A stretch of 64,000 nt of DNA from an uncultured Sphaerochaeta sp. (lineage in GTDB: Bacteria; Spirochaetota; Spirochaetia; Sphaerochaetales; Sphaerochaetaceae), in contig NZ_OY781873.1 of NCBI RefSeq assembly GCF_963677075.1, forward strand, positions 434,001-498,000. Direction: 5' to 3'. Below, one piece after another: positions 49,410-59,693 of the stretch. Made by a program: the position numbers and the translations under genes. A model generated the notes under the pieces. It was given only the letters and a program-made list of their open reading frames with translations. It searched no databases and was not told where the DNA came from. Each line of letters begins with the position of its first letter. The first letter of the stretch is position 1.

Positions 49410-52400
49410 ATGGCTGAGTCTGAAATAGTATCCACCGAGATGCAGAGTACCTTCATTCACCTGCACAACCATACCGATTTTTCCCTGCTCGATGGAGCAG
49501 CCCCGATCCCCCGCTACATGGAAAAAGCCAAAGAATTGGGGATGAAGAGCCTGGCCATCACTGATCATGGGAACATGTTCGGAGCACTACGGTTCTATTA
49601 CGCTGCAAAGGATGCAGGGATCAACCCCATCATAGGGTGTGAGTTCTACAGTAATCCAAAGGATCATACAGAGCGCCCTCTTCCAGGGGGGAAAAAGCCC
49701 AACCAGTACCACCTTATCCTGCTTGCAATGAATGAGAAGGGATACCATAACCTGATGGAACTCAACTCGATTTCCTATACTGAAGGGTTCTACTTCAAAC
49801 CCCGAATTGATGACGAGTTACTCATCAAGCATAATGAAGGCTTGATCTGCCTCTCAGCCTGCCTTGGCGGTGAGATTCTGCAACATCTGCTCAACGACCA
49901 GTATGACCTGGCAAAGGAGAGGGCACAGTGGTTTGCCTCTGTCTTCGATGATGGACGGTACTACCTGGAGATGCAGGACCACGGACTGCCTGAACAGAAG
50001 AAAACCAATCCATTGCTGAAACAGATCAGTGATGAGACCGGTATCCCCCTGGTTTGCACCAATGACATCCATTACATTGAAAAGAGTGATGCAAACGCTC
50101 AGGATCTCCTACTCTGTGTTGGCACAAACTCCAAGAAGAATGACCCGAACCGGATGCGTTTTCCCAACCAGGAATTCTATATGAAGAGTGAGCAGGAGAT
50201 GAGTGAGCTCTTCAGTTGGTGTCCTGAGGCAATCGAGAATACACTCCAGATTGCAGAGCGATGCAACCTGGAGATTCACTTCCCCGGACCCCTGCTTCCA
50301 AACTTCGAAGTTCCTCCCGAGTTCAGTGATACAGCCGACTATCTTCGCCACCTCTCCAACGAAGGTTTGAGATCACACTATGATACCATCACTGAAGAAC
50401 TCCAGAAACGTCTTGATTACGAACTCGATATCATCACCAAGATGCAGTTCGAAGGGTATTTCCTTATCGTCATGGACTACATCCAGTGGGCAAAGAACCA
50501 CGACATCCCCGTAGGCCCAGGGCGAGGCTCTGGTGCGGGTTCCCTTGTGGCTTACTCACTGGGAATAACTGATGTCGATCCAATCAAATACAACCTGCTG
50601 TTTGAACGATTCCTCAACCCGGAACGGGTAAGTATGCCGGACTTCGATATTGACTTCTGCTACGAGAGAAGGCAGGAAGTCATCAATTATGTCACCGAGC
50701 ACTACGGAACCGAACGAGTTGCCCAGATTGCCACCTTCGGTACCTTGAAAGCAAAGGCTGTAGTGAAGGATGTTGCCAGGGTACTGGATATTCCTTTCGA
50801 GGAATCGAACAACATCTGCAAACTCATTCCTGACGACCCGAAGATGAATCTGACAAAAGCCTTCGAGCAGAACAACGATCTGGTAGAGCTGGAGAAGAAG
50901 GGAGGGGTCTATGCTGAACTCTTCGATGCAGCACGCCGTCTTGAAGGTCTGAACCGGCACACATCCACCCATGCGGCAGGGGTGGTCATAGGCAAGGAGA
51001 ACCTACTCAACTATGTCCCCCTCTACCGTGACGCGAAGACCGGAGCCATCTCCACCCAGTACTCAATGGACCTCATTGAGGAGTGTGGGTTGGTAAAGAT
51101 GGACTTCCTGGGACTCAAGACACTCACTTTGGTTAAACATACCGAGGACTTGATCAAGAAAAAGGATCCCACCTTCAATGCAAGTGAGATCGACGAACAA
51201 GATGAGAAGACCTTTGCCATGCTTGGTAGAGGTGAGAGCAACGCAGTATTCCAGTTTGAAAGCCAAGGAATGCAGAACATCCTCAAGGAAGCAAAACCCA
51301 ACGATATAGAGGACCTGGTTGCCTTGAATGCACTCTACCGTCCTGGCCCAATGGCTTATATCCCGCAGTTCATCAACTGCAAACTCGGCAAACAACCCAT
51401 TACCTATGCGAACCCTGAACTGGAAGAAGAACTGAAAACCACCTACGGTGTCATCGTCTACCAGGAACAGGTAATGAAGGTGGCCCAGATTATCGCTGGG
51501 TACTCTCTCGGCAATGCTGATATTCTCAGGCGTATCATGGGTAAGAAGAAAGTTGCTGCCTTGGAAAAGGAGAAGGTAAAGTTCATTGAAGGGGCAAAGG
51601 CACTTGGAAGAACTGAGCAACATGCCATTGAGATCTTTGAGATGCTGGAACCCTTTGCAGGCTATGGATTCAATAAGAGCCATGCGGTTGCCTACTCGGT
51701 GGTGGCCTACCAGACAGCATACCTGAAAGCAAACTACCCTGCTGAATTCTGGGCTGCCAACCTCACCAATGAGATGGGAAGTCCAGATAAGTTCAGCGAA
51801 TATTTGCAAGTTGCAAAGGATAACGGGCTGGATATCCTCCCTCCATCGATCAACTACTCCGACAAACATTTCTCTGTTGTTGAGGGAAAGATTGTGTATG
51901 GACTCGCAGGCATCAAGAATGTGGGGGAAGGAATCGTTGAACTTATCGTAAAGGAGAGGGAAGAGAGCGGACCCTACAAGGACTTGCTTGACTTCCTTAC
52001 CCGCCTGGAAACCAAGGCGATGAATACCAAACTCCTTGAATCACTGATCAAGGCAGGGGCATTCGATACACTGGGAACCAACCGCCCCACCCTGCTTGAG
52101 AATCTCAGTGATGCCATCACCTATGTACAGAAACGAAAAGAAGCAACTGCATTCGGGCAGATTTCTCTCTTCGATGAGGAGACCGAAGCAGCCATGGAGA
52201 CGTTTTCCATGCGTGAGGTGCCTGACTGGAACCTACCTGAAAAATTGGAGATGGAAAAAGGACTGCTCGGGTTCTATATCTCTGGGCACCCACTGGATGC
52301 ATTCAACCAGGCAATTGCACAGCGGGTGACTGTCAATACCGCAAAACTGGAACAGGTTCCCTTTGGCCGTCCGGTCAACATTATAGCCATGGTTACAGGA

Positions 52401-52877
52401 ATCAGGCCATTCACCACCCAAAAGGGCAGTGTCATGGGATTCTTGCAGCTCACCGACAAGAATGCAACCTTTGATGCAACGCTTTTCCCAAAGACCTATG
52501 AACAGTATCGGGACATTCTCAAAGTGGATGGGATCTATGGATTTGTAGGGAAGTTCGACAACTCCCGGGGCAATGACAAGATCTCCTATCTTATCGAGCA
52601 GATACTCGTTGACCCAACCCAGCTTGCCCCTGTGGCGGTAAGCAGATGCCATATTGAACTGGAGAAATCCTTCTGCAACAATGAACATATCACACAGCTC
52701 AGGGACCTCTGCCTCTCCTATGGCGGGTCCTGCTCTCTCCTGCTCCACTTCAAGGAAGAGGGACAGGAGTCACCTCTCAGTGTTGCCTGTGGAAGAGAGT
52801 TCAGTGTGCGCTACTGTGATGAATTGGTAGAAGCAACCAAGGAAAATCCTGCTATCTTGCATATTTGGTTCGACTAA
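49410..52877 (+). CDS. dnaE: DNA polymerase III alpha subunit
   Basis: DnaE is the replicative polymerase. The 1,155-residue protein starts with a PHP domain (HLHNHTDFSLLDGA, DHGNM), followed by the polymerase palm with the catalytic MPDFDIDF and a second aspartate region, then an HhH and OB region. The PHP metal ligands are mostly present, so proofreading-type activity is possible. I chose the ATG at 49410, with GGAG 9 nt upstream, over in-frame TTG/ATG codons slightly earlier. It begins 18 nt after the FAD-subunit gene. Confidence 0.96.
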   Translation: MAESEIVSTEMQSTFIHLHNHTDFSLLDGAAPIPRYMEKAKELGMKSLAITDHGNMFGALRFYYAAKDAGINPIIGCEFYSNPKDHTERPLPGGKKPNQYHLILLAMNEKGYHNLMELNSISYTEGFYFKPRIDDELLIKHNEGLICLSACLGGEILQHLLNDQYDLAKERAQWFASVFDDGRYYLEMQDHGLPEQKKTNPLLKQISDETGIPLVCTNDIHYIEKSDANAQDLLLCVGTNSKKNDPNRMRFPNQEFYMKSEQEMSELFSWCPEAIENTLQIAERCNLEIHFPGPLLPNFEVPPEFSDTADYLRHLSNEGLRSHYDTITEELQKRLDYELDIITKMQFEGYFLIVMDYIQWAKNHDIPVGPGRGSGAGSLVAYSLGITDVDPIKYNLLFERFLNPERVSMPDFDIDFCYERRQEVINYVTEHYGTERVAQIATFGTLKAKAVVKDVARVLDIPFEESNNICKLIPDDPKMNLTKAFEQNNDLVELEKKGGVYAELFDAARRLEGLNRHTSTHAAGVVIGKENLLNYVPLYRDAKTGAISTQYSMDLIEECGLVKMDFLGLKTLTLVKHTEDLIKKKDPTFNASEIDEQDEKTFAMLGRGESNAVFQFESQGMQNILKEAKPNDIEDLVALNALYRPGPMAYIPQFINCKLGKQPITYANPELEEELKTTYGVIVYQEQVMKVAQIIAGYSLGNADILRRIMGKKKVAALEKEKVKFIEGAKALGRTEQHAIEIFEMLEPFAGYGFNKSHAVAYSVVAYQTAYLKANYPAEFWAANLTNEMGSPDKFSEYLQVAKDNGLDILPPSINYSDKHFSVVEGKIVYGLAGIKNVGEGIVELIVKEREESGPYKDLLDFLTRLETKAMNTKLLESLIKAGAFDTLGTNRPTLLENLSDAITYVQKRKEATAFGQISLFDEETEAAMETFSMREVPDWNLPEKLEMEKGLLGFYISGHPLDAFNQAIAQRVTVNTAKLEQVPFGRPVNIIAMVTGIRPFTTQKGSVMGFLQLTDKNATFDATLFPKTYEQYRDILKVDGIYGFVGKFDNSRGNDKISYLIEQILVDPTQLAPVAVSRCHIELEKSFCNNEHITQLRDLCLSYGGSCSLLLHFKEEGQESPLSVACGREFSVRYCDELVEATKENPAILHIWFD

Positions 52878-52917
52878 CGCTAAAAAGTTCGGTATCTTAC
52901 TAAGGTGGAGGAATGCG

Positions 52918-53571
52918 ATGAACCAAACCTATTATGAAAGCGGCATGAGTACAGCAGGCGGGGGAAATATCTTGATGAGCATTGCCTCGATTGCTGCAAC
53001 CCTGCTCTCATTCTACTCCTTGCTGATCTGGCTCAGGATCATCCTTACCTGGATCAGGGTACCTGGACAGACACAGGAAAACCCGCTTGCCTACTACATA
53101 GGCAAGGTAGTTGATCCCTATCTCTCATGGTTTAGGGGGATATCCAGCCTTAGGCGCAGTCATATCGACCTTACCCCACTGGTTGCCTTGGCTGTCCTAT
53201 CTGTAGTGCAGTCAATGCTCCGCTTCTACGGTGCATATGGAACCATTACCATTGGTATGGTTGTTGCGCTAATCATCCAGACACTCTGGTCGTACCTACT
53301 CAGTCCCATTTTCTGGTTCTTGATCATCCTCTTGGGCTTCCGGCTCTTTTTCTGCTACAAACGAAGTGCAAAAACCATCAGTTACATCACCATGCTGGAC
53401 TCACTGATCGGTGGTGTCCTGAACTGGGTCCAGAGATTGTTCTACCCAAAGCGCACGATCAACGACCGTCAGCTTGTCACTACAGCCCTGGTTTTCTTCA
53501 TCGTCCTCAATATTGCTGCATCCTTTGCAATCAGGTTCCTTGTTAACTTCTTTGGGAATCTCTCCTTCTAA
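52918..53571 (+). CDS. YggT family membrane protein
   Basis: A 217-residue protein with two YggT-type units, each with paired hydrophobic helices (LIWLRIILTWIRVPGQ near 37-52 and LLGFRLFFCYKRS near 138-150). YggT proteins help osmotic tolerance or cell-division-related membrane processes in some bacteria, but the mechanism is not known. The ATG has a GGAGG Shine-Dalgarno. It lies between dnaE and recG. Confidence 0.85.
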   Translation: MNQTYYESGMSTAGGGNILMSIASIAATLLSFYSLLIWLRIILTWIRVPGQTQENPLAYYIGKVVDPYLSWFRGISSLRRSHIDLTPLVALAVLSVVQSMLRFYGAYGTITIGMVVALIIQTLWSYLLSPIFWFLIILLGFRLFFCYKRSAKTISYITMLDSLIGGVLNWVQRLFYPKRTINDRQLVTTALVFFIVLNIAASFAIRFLVNFFGNLSF

Positions 53572-53574
53572 GCC

Positions 53575-55662
53575 ATGGAGTATTTGAGGAACCTGCATCA
53601 GCCCATCACCACCTTGAGTGGGGTGGGCCCTGCTGCAAAGACCTCATATGCTGAACTGGGGATTACCACTTTCAGTGATCTCTTATTGCTCTCTCCAAGG
53701 ACATGGGAAGACAGAAGCCGTATCCAACCCTTGGGAGGCATCCAGGACAACCAGATGGCAAACACCCTGGTGGAAGTACTCTCTCACTCGTACTTTGGGT
53801 TGAGGAGTGGCAAGAAGCGGACCCTTAAAATTATCGTACGTGATGTCTCCGGCCTAGGTGATGGTCGTTTGAGCTTGCTCTGTTTTGGCCGTAACTTCCT
53901 GGAAAAGACCATCAGGATTGGAAGGATCTACTACCTCTATGGGAATGTGAGCTGGCATCGCGGGGAGCTGCAGTGCTCCCAGTTCGAACTCTACCCAGCT
54001 ACCGAGGATGGCGACTTTCCAGCGCAGTTCGGCAAGATACTTCCCATTTATCCGCTGAGAGGGTCCTTAAGCCAACGTCTGATCAGAAAGAATGTACAGG
54101 AGATCTTGAGACGCATACACCACTTCCAAGAAGAATTGCCTGAAACATTGATAGAGAAATACCAACTGCTCTCCACTGACGAGGCTATTCGTAGCTATCA
54201 CTTCCCCCCAACAATTGAACTCCTGAAGCAGGCACGAAGAACCCTCGCATTGACTGAACTCTTCTACCTTCAGTTGATAGCTCGCAGGCACAAGGGTCTG
54301 CAACAACGACTCGTCAACCAAGGCCAGGGCATCCCTACCAAGCTTGAACTACACTTCATGGAGAAACTCCCCTTCAGTCTCACCAAAGACCAGATGACCA
54401 GCTTGAAGGAGATCAGGGAAGATCTTGATGGGGAGCTGCCGATGAACCGGCTGCTCCAAGGAGATGTGGGCAGTGGAAAGACCCTAGTTGCCTGGATCAG
54501 TGCCCTGCATGTACTCTCCCATGGAGCGCAGGTAGCGTTTATGGCTCCCACAGAGTTGTTGGCTCGTCAGCATGCAGAGTCAGCAGCAAGCCTGCTTGGA
54601 GAGCTGGGTATCCGGCTGGCCTTCCTCACCGGTTCAGTAAAGAGCAAGGAAAGGCGACTACTGCTTAAGGCAATTGCAGAAGGAGAGGTAGATATCATCA
54701 TCGGAACCCATGCGCTCTTCTCTGCCGAGGTCAGTTTCAAGAACCTGGCCTATGTAATCATCGATGAGCAGCACAGATTCGGGGTGGAACAACGGCTTGC
54801 ATTGACCCAGAAAGGCACGGTTCCTGACGTGTTGCTGATGACAGCCACCCCTATTCCCCGCACCCTCTCCCTTACCGTATTCGGGAATCTCAATGTTTCC
54901 ACCTTAAGAACCATGCCACCAGGAAGGAAGCCGGTGATCACCCACCTGGTCAATGAACAGAGCAGGAGGAGGATGTATGCATCGGTAGGGGTCGAGTTCA
55001 AACGTGGCCACCAGGCATATTTCGTTTACCCGAGAATTGACGACAGTGGGCAGAGTGAACTAAGGGATGTCATTTCCATGTATGATTTCCTCAAGCAATC
55101 TTACCCTGATGTTCCCTCAGCCCTGATCCACAGCAAACTGGACGAGGAAGAGAAAGTCACCATCCTCAAGGACTACCAAGCCGGAAAGCTTGGCTATCTG
55201 GTCTCCACCAGTGTTGTTGAGGTCGGGATCGACATACCCAATGCAACCTGCATGATCATCGAACATGCCGAGCGATTCGGGCTCTCTGCCCTTCACCAGC
55301 TCAGGGGAAGGGTTGGCCGTTCCCAGTTGCAGTCCTACTGTTTTCTCGTTTTCTCAAATGAGTTGACCGATGAAGCAAAACAACGGCTCAAGGTAATGAA
55401 GGAGTCGAACGACGGCTTCTACATAGCAGAGCAAGACCTCTTGATCAGGGGACCAGGGGAACTGACAGGAACCAAACAGTCTGGCTACCTCAAGCTCTCC
55501 TACGCATCCCTGACGGAGGACCTCCCCCTTATCGAGATAGCACGAGAAGAAGCTGACCAGATCCTTGCCTCCGACCCAGGGTTCTTGGCCCCCTCTCTCA
55601 CGGTGATCAGGGAAGTGCTTCGCCAAGCTCCTCCCTTCAGCGCTGAAGGAAGTGAGGCGTAA
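53575..55662 (+). CDS. recG: ATP-dependent DNA helicase RecG
   Basis: RecG remodels stalled replication forks and branched DNA. The 695-residue protein has an N-terminal wedge/OB domain, then helicase motifs: Walker A GDVGSGKT (about 298-305), a DEQH box (IIDEQHRFGVEQR), ATPIPRT, and the RecG-specific C-terminal GRVGRSQLQSYCFL. The start is 3 nt after the yggT stop, with no good Shine-Dalgarno, so coupling to the upstream gene is likely. Confidence 0.96.
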   Translation: MEYLRNLHQPITTLSGVGPAAKTSYAELGITTFSDLLLLSPRTWEDRSRIQPLGGIQDNQMANTLVEVLSHSYFGLRSGKKRTLKIIVRDVSGLGDGRLSLLCFGRNFLEKTIRIGRIYYLYGNVSWHRGELQCSQFELYPATEDGDFPAQFGKILPIYPLRGSLSQRLIRKNVQEILRRIHHFQEELPETLIEKYQLLSTDEAIRSYHFPPTIELLKQARRTLALTELFYLQLIARRHKGLQQRLVNQGQGIPTKLELHFMEKLPFSLTKDQMTSLKEIREDLDGELPMNRLLQGDVGSGKTLVAWISALHVLSHGAQVAFMAPTELLARQHAESAASLLGELGIRLAFLTGSVKSKERRLLLKAIAEGEVDIIIGTHALFSAEVSFKNLAYVIIDEQHRFGVEQRLALTQKGTVPDVLLMTATPIPRTLSLTVFGNLNVSTLRTMPPGRKPVITHLVNEQSRRRMYASVGVEFKRGHQAYFVYPRIDDSGQSELRDVISMYDFLKQSYPDVPSALIHSKLDEEEKVTILKDYQAGKLGYLVSTSVVEVGIDIPNATCMIIEHAERFGLSALHQLRGRVGRSQLQSYCFLVFSNELTDEAKQRLKVMKESNDGFYIAEQDLLIRGPGELTGTKQSGYLKLSYASLTEDLPLIEIAREEADQILASDPGFLAPSLTVIREVLRQAPPFSAEGSEA

Positions 55663-55713
55663 CTTGCACATTTCACCACAATTACCTATCATCAGTCCCA
55701 TGAGGCACAGAAT

Positions 55714-56274
55714 ATGAGAATTACCGGAGGAATGTATCGGGGAAGGACAGTCGCATGTCCACCAGGGGTCATCAGACCAGCCATGGATATGATGAGAGAA
55801 TCTCTCTTCTCCATCCTGGGAAGTCTGGAAGAGAAAACTTGGCTGGATTTATTCACCGGAAGTGGTTGCGTCGGAATCGAGGCAGCAAGCCGGGGTGCAA
55901 GACTGGTACACTTGGTCGAGAAAGACCGACAAAAAAAGGCCACCATCATGGATAACATCAGCATGGTAGAGAGCGAAATCAAGCTCTTCATGGCCGATGT
56001 ACGACGTTTCATTCCTACCGCGAAAATGCAGTATGACATTGTGTATGCAGATCCTCCTTTTCCCATGCAGGGCAAGGTCGATCTGGCAAAGGCTGTTGAT
56101 AAGCAGAAGCTCCTTACCCCTGGAGGATTGTTCATCATTCACTACCCATCCGAAGAGAAGAAACAGTGGCCAGAGACGGTAGGTTCCTTGGTTTGTTATG
56201 ATGAGCGTAAATATGGAAGAAGTACCCTACGCTTCTATCGAAACACCCAAGACAAGGACCTAACAGATGTATGA
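55714..56274 (+). CDS. rsmD: 16S rRNA (guanine966-N2)-methyltransferase RsmD
   Basis: This modifies G966 of 16S rRNA using S-adenosylmethionine. The 186-residue protein shows MRITGGMYRGR at the start, the SAM motif DLFTGSGCVGIEA (45-57) and the catalytic YADPPF (near 110-115). It overlaps the thioesterase gene by 8 nt. Length and motifs are typical of the family. Confidence 0.94.
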   Translation: MRITGGMYRGRTVACPPGVIRPAMDMMRESLFSILGSLEEKTWLDLFTGSGCVGIEAASRGARLVHLVEKDRQKKATIMDNISMVESEIKLFMADVRRFIPTAKMQYDIVYADPPFPMQGKVDLAKAVDKQKLLTPGGLFIIHYPSEEKKQWPETVGSLVCYDERKYGRSTLRFYRNTQDKDLTDV

Positions 56275-57097
56275 TGAACTGATTACGATTGATGAAAAAA
56301 ACGTGGCACACAGCTCCTTCGCCACGTACAGCTATGAGACCGATTGTTTCACTGATGCTCGTCTTGCCTTCTATTTTCAGGTAGTACAGGAAGCAGCCGG
56401 GACCCATGCAGCAAGCAGAGGGTGCTCGATTCCTGAGATGCATAAAGAGGGCAAGACCTGGGTGATTACCCGCAGTCAGATGGAAGTATTCCGCTATACT
56501 CGTTGGCCCGAAGTACTGAGGGTGGAAACCTGGGCACAGGACCCGATCAGGTTGCATCTGCCCCGTGTTGTCAGAGCATTCGATGCTGAGGGAAAGCTGC
56601 TGTTCATTGCCAAGACCTTTTGGGCAATTCTTGATCTGGAACGAGGCAGGCCATGCAGACCCAAGGACATGTCCCTACGCATCGGCCTTCCCCCATCTGA
56701 GGATACAGAACACTCAGTGGATATGCGTCTTGAGAACAATCGTCATGGGGAAGAAGAGCCTCTTCATCGATTGACTGTCCATACCCCCAAGATCACCTAT
56801 CTTGATACTGACCGGAATCTGCATGTGAACAACATATCCTATCTCACTTGGGCCTTGGAGAGCCTTCCCTCCGCCTTCCGAAACCGCTGTAAGGTCGCAG
56901 AAGTAGATGTTTCGTATCTCCGACAGACCTTTCTTGAAAATGCAGTTGTCGTATACACCGAGAGCAAGGATCCTGATGCACTGCAGAAGGATACCCCACT
57001 GTTGCACCATAGGATTATCAGGAAAGAGGAAGACGGGAGTGAGACCGTGGTTTGGGCAGGTTCCACAAGGTGGAAGAAGCGGAAAGACCTTAGATAA
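56267..57097 (+). CDS. Acyl-ACP thioesterase
   Basis: A double hot-dog thioesterase of 276 residues that releases fatty acids from acyl carrier protein. The catalytic region DTDRNLHVNNISYLTW (about 183-198) carries the conserved N-x-H-V-N-N pattern, and the first hot-dog domain begins with the TYSYETDCF strand. It overlaps rsmD (8 nt) and its 3' end overlaps the convergent glycosidase-like gene by 8 nt. Chain-length preference is not predictable. Confidence 0.9.
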   Translation: MYDELITIDEKNVAHSSFATYSYETDCFTDARLAFYFQVVQEAAGTHAASRGCSIPEMHKEGKTWVITRSQMEVFRYTRWPEVLRVETWAQDPIRLHLPRVVRAFDAEGKLLFIAKTFWAILDLERGRPCRPKDMSLRIGLPPSEDTEHSVDMRLENNRHGEEEPLHRLTVHTPKITYLDTDRNLHVNNISYLTWALESLPSAFRNRCKVAEVDVSYLRQTFLENAVVVYTESKDPDALQKDTPLLHHRIIRKEEDGSETVVWAGSTRWKKRKDLR

Positions 57098-58106
57098 AGA
57101 CCTTCCGCAGGGAAGGGTCCTTGCCCAAGAGCAAACCAATGGACTCCCTAACAGGATAATAGCCATGCTTGGAATTGGCACTGTAGTAGCAATACCAGCA
57201 GGCCTCTTCCTTCTTATAGTGTACATCACAGCTGACAATGTACCGACTGGCCCAACCCATCTGGGGAGGTACCAGAAGCGGTGAGCGATAGGACGGCCTG
57301 AAAGTCACCCCATCGCTACTTTCCAGTTGTATCAGCACAGAAGCCGTCTTTGCCTGCTTCTTGTCCCAATACATTGCACACTCAAAACCGATATATCCGT
57401 CCTCTGCACGAAATACCTTGATGCTTCCTACCGCCATGCTCCGATAGGGATCATCAGGATCCGGGGAGAGCAGTGGTTCTCCCTCGTTCGCAAGAGCATA
57501 TGGCCCCTCAATGGTTGAGGAGATTGCAAGCGCAAAATGGCGACTGGTCTTCTGTTTGGTATCAGGAAGCAAAAGATGGGAAGAGCCAAAGTACAGCCGA
57601 TACCCCGCCCCATTCTTGATAATCTGCGGCCGTGAGATCCGCGGCTTCTTCAATCCATCTGAGGAAAAAGGAACATCTCTACTATCCAGGATGATCTTTG
57701 GCTCACTGAAAAGAATCAAGTCAGAGGAAGAGCACATTTCAAATCGACTATACCGTACTTTCTCTTGCTCTCTTCGTTTCAGCCTTCCCTTCTTCAGGTT
57801 CGGTAAGGAAGCATTATGTTTTTCGTAGATAAGGTAATACACCCCATTCTCTTGGTATATTGAGGGAGAGTGTCCCCGCAAGGCAACCATCTTCCTTGGT
57901 TCCCAGCTTATCCCATTCTCACTGATGAAGTGTTCAATTCCCACCCAGGTATGGCCAAAAAGATGCCATTTCCCATCAGGGCTTTCCTCCGGAAACAAGA
58001 AGAATGGGTCACAGAGCCTCGGCATGTACCAGCGGCTCCTGATGACCGGTTCATCACTGAATGGGTACCAAGATAATCTTGAGAACGTAGAGAGGGACTG
58101 GTTCAT
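57090..58106 (-). CDS. Five-bladed beta-propeller glycosidase-like protein
   Basis: This 338-residue protein has the short WYxPRLCDPFFLF start and blade repeats typical of GH43/GH32/GH130-like proteins (CDPFFLFPEE, RGHSPSIYQENGVYYLIYEK, SRPQIIKNGAGYRLYFGSS, GFECAMYWDK). No signal peptide is evident, so it is probably cytosolic. I cannot assign the catalytic acids with confidence, and it could be a phosphorylase rather than a hydrolase. It follows the small membrane protein gene by 4 nt. Confidence 0.7.
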   Translation of the reverse strand: MNQSLSTFSRLSWYPFSDEPVIRSRWYMPRLCDPFFLFPEESPDGKWHLFGHTWVGIEHFISENGISWEPRKMVALRGHSPSIYQENGVYYLIYEKHNASLPNLKKGRLKRREQEKVRYSRFEMCSSSDLILFSEPKIILDSRDVPFSSDGLKKPRISRPQIIKNGAGYRLYFGSSHLLLPDTKQKTSRHFALAISSTIEGPYALANEGEPLLSPDPDDPYRSMAVGSIKVFRAEDGYIGFECAMYWDKKQAKTASVLIQLESSDGVTFRPSYRSPLLVPPQMGWASRYIVSCDVHYKKEEACWYCYYSANSKHGYYPVRESIGLLLGKDPSLRKVFI

Positions 58107-58110
58107 GGTC

Positions 58111-58398
58111 TCAGTCCTCTCTGCGCTTTGGCTTTCTCTTTCTATTGAAAAGTGGGCTGAGGTTATCCTCCAGATTGAACTTGTTGTTCATCCACTTGAT
58201 GATTCTCGAGTACACCCAGAAACTCCCTCCTATACTTACCAGGAAGGTAAGACCCAACCAGAGAGGAATCAGGGAACTGTTCGGGTCGACAAAGCGGGTG
58301 ATGAGTACAAAGCAGATGATAAAAAGAACCATCATCAGTACAATGTTCAGTACGGTTGCTGCCAACATAAACCAAACGGTGTTCATTTTCTTAGACAT
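58111..58398 (-). CDS. Small two-helix membrane protein
   Basis: I do not recognise this 95-residue protein. It has two hydrophobic helices (about 7-33 and 44-65) followed by a basic tail ending RKRKPKRRED. It starts at an ATG with AGGAAG upstream and overlaps the lspA stop by 8 nt, so it is probably co-transcribed with lspA. Confidence 0.75.
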   Translation of the reverse strand: MSKKMNTVWFMLAATVLNIVLMMVLFIICFVLITRFVDPNSSLIPLWLGLTFLVSIGGSFWVYSRIIKWMNNKFNLEDNLSPLFNRKRKPKRRED

Positions 58399-58921
58399 TG
58401 TTATCTTCCTTCGTTTCAGAGCTTTCAAGGAGCAGACTAGCGGCAAGGAGGATTCCACTGACAACCAGTGAAGCGTCAGCAATGTTCCAGGTTGGCCATC
58501 GCTCAAACCCAAGGAATCCATAGACCTTTACGCTGATAAAATCCACTACCCGAAAACCCCTAAAAATTCGGTCGATCAAATTCCCCGTTCCGCCACCCAA
58601 GAAGAGTGCAAGCACCCACCTCTGAAAAACGGAAAGATGAATCTTCCGTGAAAAGTATACTACACATACCGCTATAACCAAAAGCACTGGCACGATGATG
58701 AAGAACAGCAACTTAACAGCAACCGGAAGCCCATCCCCCATACTGAAAGCAATAGCAGTATTGCGTACATGTACAATCGCAAGGAAATCACCAAGATAGC
58801 GAAACCCTATCGTGTTCTCTGGGATGGTGGCGACCACCCATGCCTTGCTGAGCTGGTCCGAGATAATAATAAAAACGGTGAGCATGAGTGGGATGAATCT
58901 GCTGGTATCTTTCTGTGCCAT
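58391..58921 (-). CDS. lspA: Lipoprotein signal peptidase
   Basis: LspA is an inner-membrane aspartic protease that removes signal peptides from prolipoproteins. The 176-residue protein has four transmembrane segments and both catalytic-aspartate motifs, GGGTGNLIDRI and WNIADA. The start is the ATG 7 nt after a -10 box with no Shine-Dalgarno, so its mRNA should be leaderless. The promoter lies within the 3' end of the Nif3-like gene. Confidence 0.94.
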   Translation of the reverse strand: MAQKDTSRFIPLMLTVFIIISDQLSKAWVVATIPENTIGFRYLGDFLAIVHVRNTAIAFSMGDGLPVAVKLLFFIIVPVLLVIAVCVVYFSRKIHLSVFQRWVLALFLGGGTGNLIDRIFRGFRVVDFISVKVYGFLGFERWPTWNIADASLVVSGILLAASLLLESSETKEDNNV

Positions 58922-58928
58922 GGTGTTG

Positions 58929-58957
58929 ACTATACTATAAGCCAGTGGGGTTGGCAA
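58929..58957 (-). promoter_or_regulatory. lspA promoter, leaderless type
   Basis: On the minus strand -35 TTGCCA (58957-58952), 17-nt spacer and -10 TATAGT (58934-58929) leave 7 nt before the lspA ATG. A second TATAGT overlaps it by one base upstream. The -35 lies inside the end of the Nif3-like gene. Confidence 0.75.
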
Positions 58958-59687
58958 TAAAACAAACCTCAAGGTCGAACGTATCCCTTATATGTTCTGA
59001 GAGCGCCTGAACCCCGAAAATTTCCGTTTGGTAGTGTCCTCCACCAATAACCGTGATACCAGATTCCTGTGCATCGTGGTAGATTTGATGTTCCACTTCC
59101 CCGGTGATAAAACAGTCCAGTCCATCAGTGAGAGCCGCATACACATCACTGCTTGCCCCTCCACTGACGATACCCACCGTTGTAATGGAATCCTTACCGA
59201 ATGGAAGCACCACTGGGTTCTCAAACCCAAGCTGTTCAGCAATCCACCTGGGATCTCTCCCTTCTTTGAGAACACCCTTGTACCCCAACAGGGTACCTTT
59301 ATAGGGAGCAAAGGGCTCAATATCCTGCAAGCCCAGCTTTTCAGCCATGACCACATTGTTTCCCACTTCCGGGTGTGCATCGAGGGGAAGATGAGCTGCA
59401 TACAGGTCCAGATCCCCTTTCAGCAACGTACTGATACGCGTATGGTGTGATCCCGTAATTGGCAGAGGGGTTCCCCAGTAGAGCCCATGGTGCACAACAA
59501 GCAGATCAGCTCCCTCTGTTATGGCTTTCTCAAAGGTAGCTTGGCAGGCATCAACGGCAAAGGCCACCTTACGGACCTCTTTATCCACTCCTCCCACAAC
59601 CAAACCGTTGAGGGATCGGTCCAAACCCTCAAAAGAACCAAGTCCCAGATATGTATCAAGATAGGTAACAAGTTTGCTTCGTTTCAT
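58935..59687 (-). CDS. Nif3-like dinuclear metal-centre protein
   Basis: A 250-residue NIF3/YbgI-family protein, known to form hexameric toroids with a dinuclear metal site. Metal-binding motifs include LLVVHHGLYWG (near 54-64) and the C-terminal GGGHYQTE. Its role is poorly defined, with hydrolase activity reported in some homologues. Start chosen at the ATG 6 nt after a TATACT box; upstream codons have no Shine-Dalgarno. Confidence 0.9.
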   Translation of the reverse strand: MKRSKLVTYLDTYLGLGSFEGLDRSLNGLVVGGVDKEVRKVAFAVDACQATFEKAITEGADLLVVHHGLYWGTPLPITGSHHTRISTLLKGDLDLYAAHLPLDAHPEVGNNVVMAEKLGLQDIEPFAPYKGTLLGYKGVLKEGRDPRWIAEQLGFENPVVLPFGKDSITTVGIVSGGASSDVYAALTDGLDCFITGEVEHQIYHDAQESGITVIGGGHYQTEIFGVQALSEHIRDTFDLEVCFIANPTGL

Positions 59688-59693
59688 GAGCCT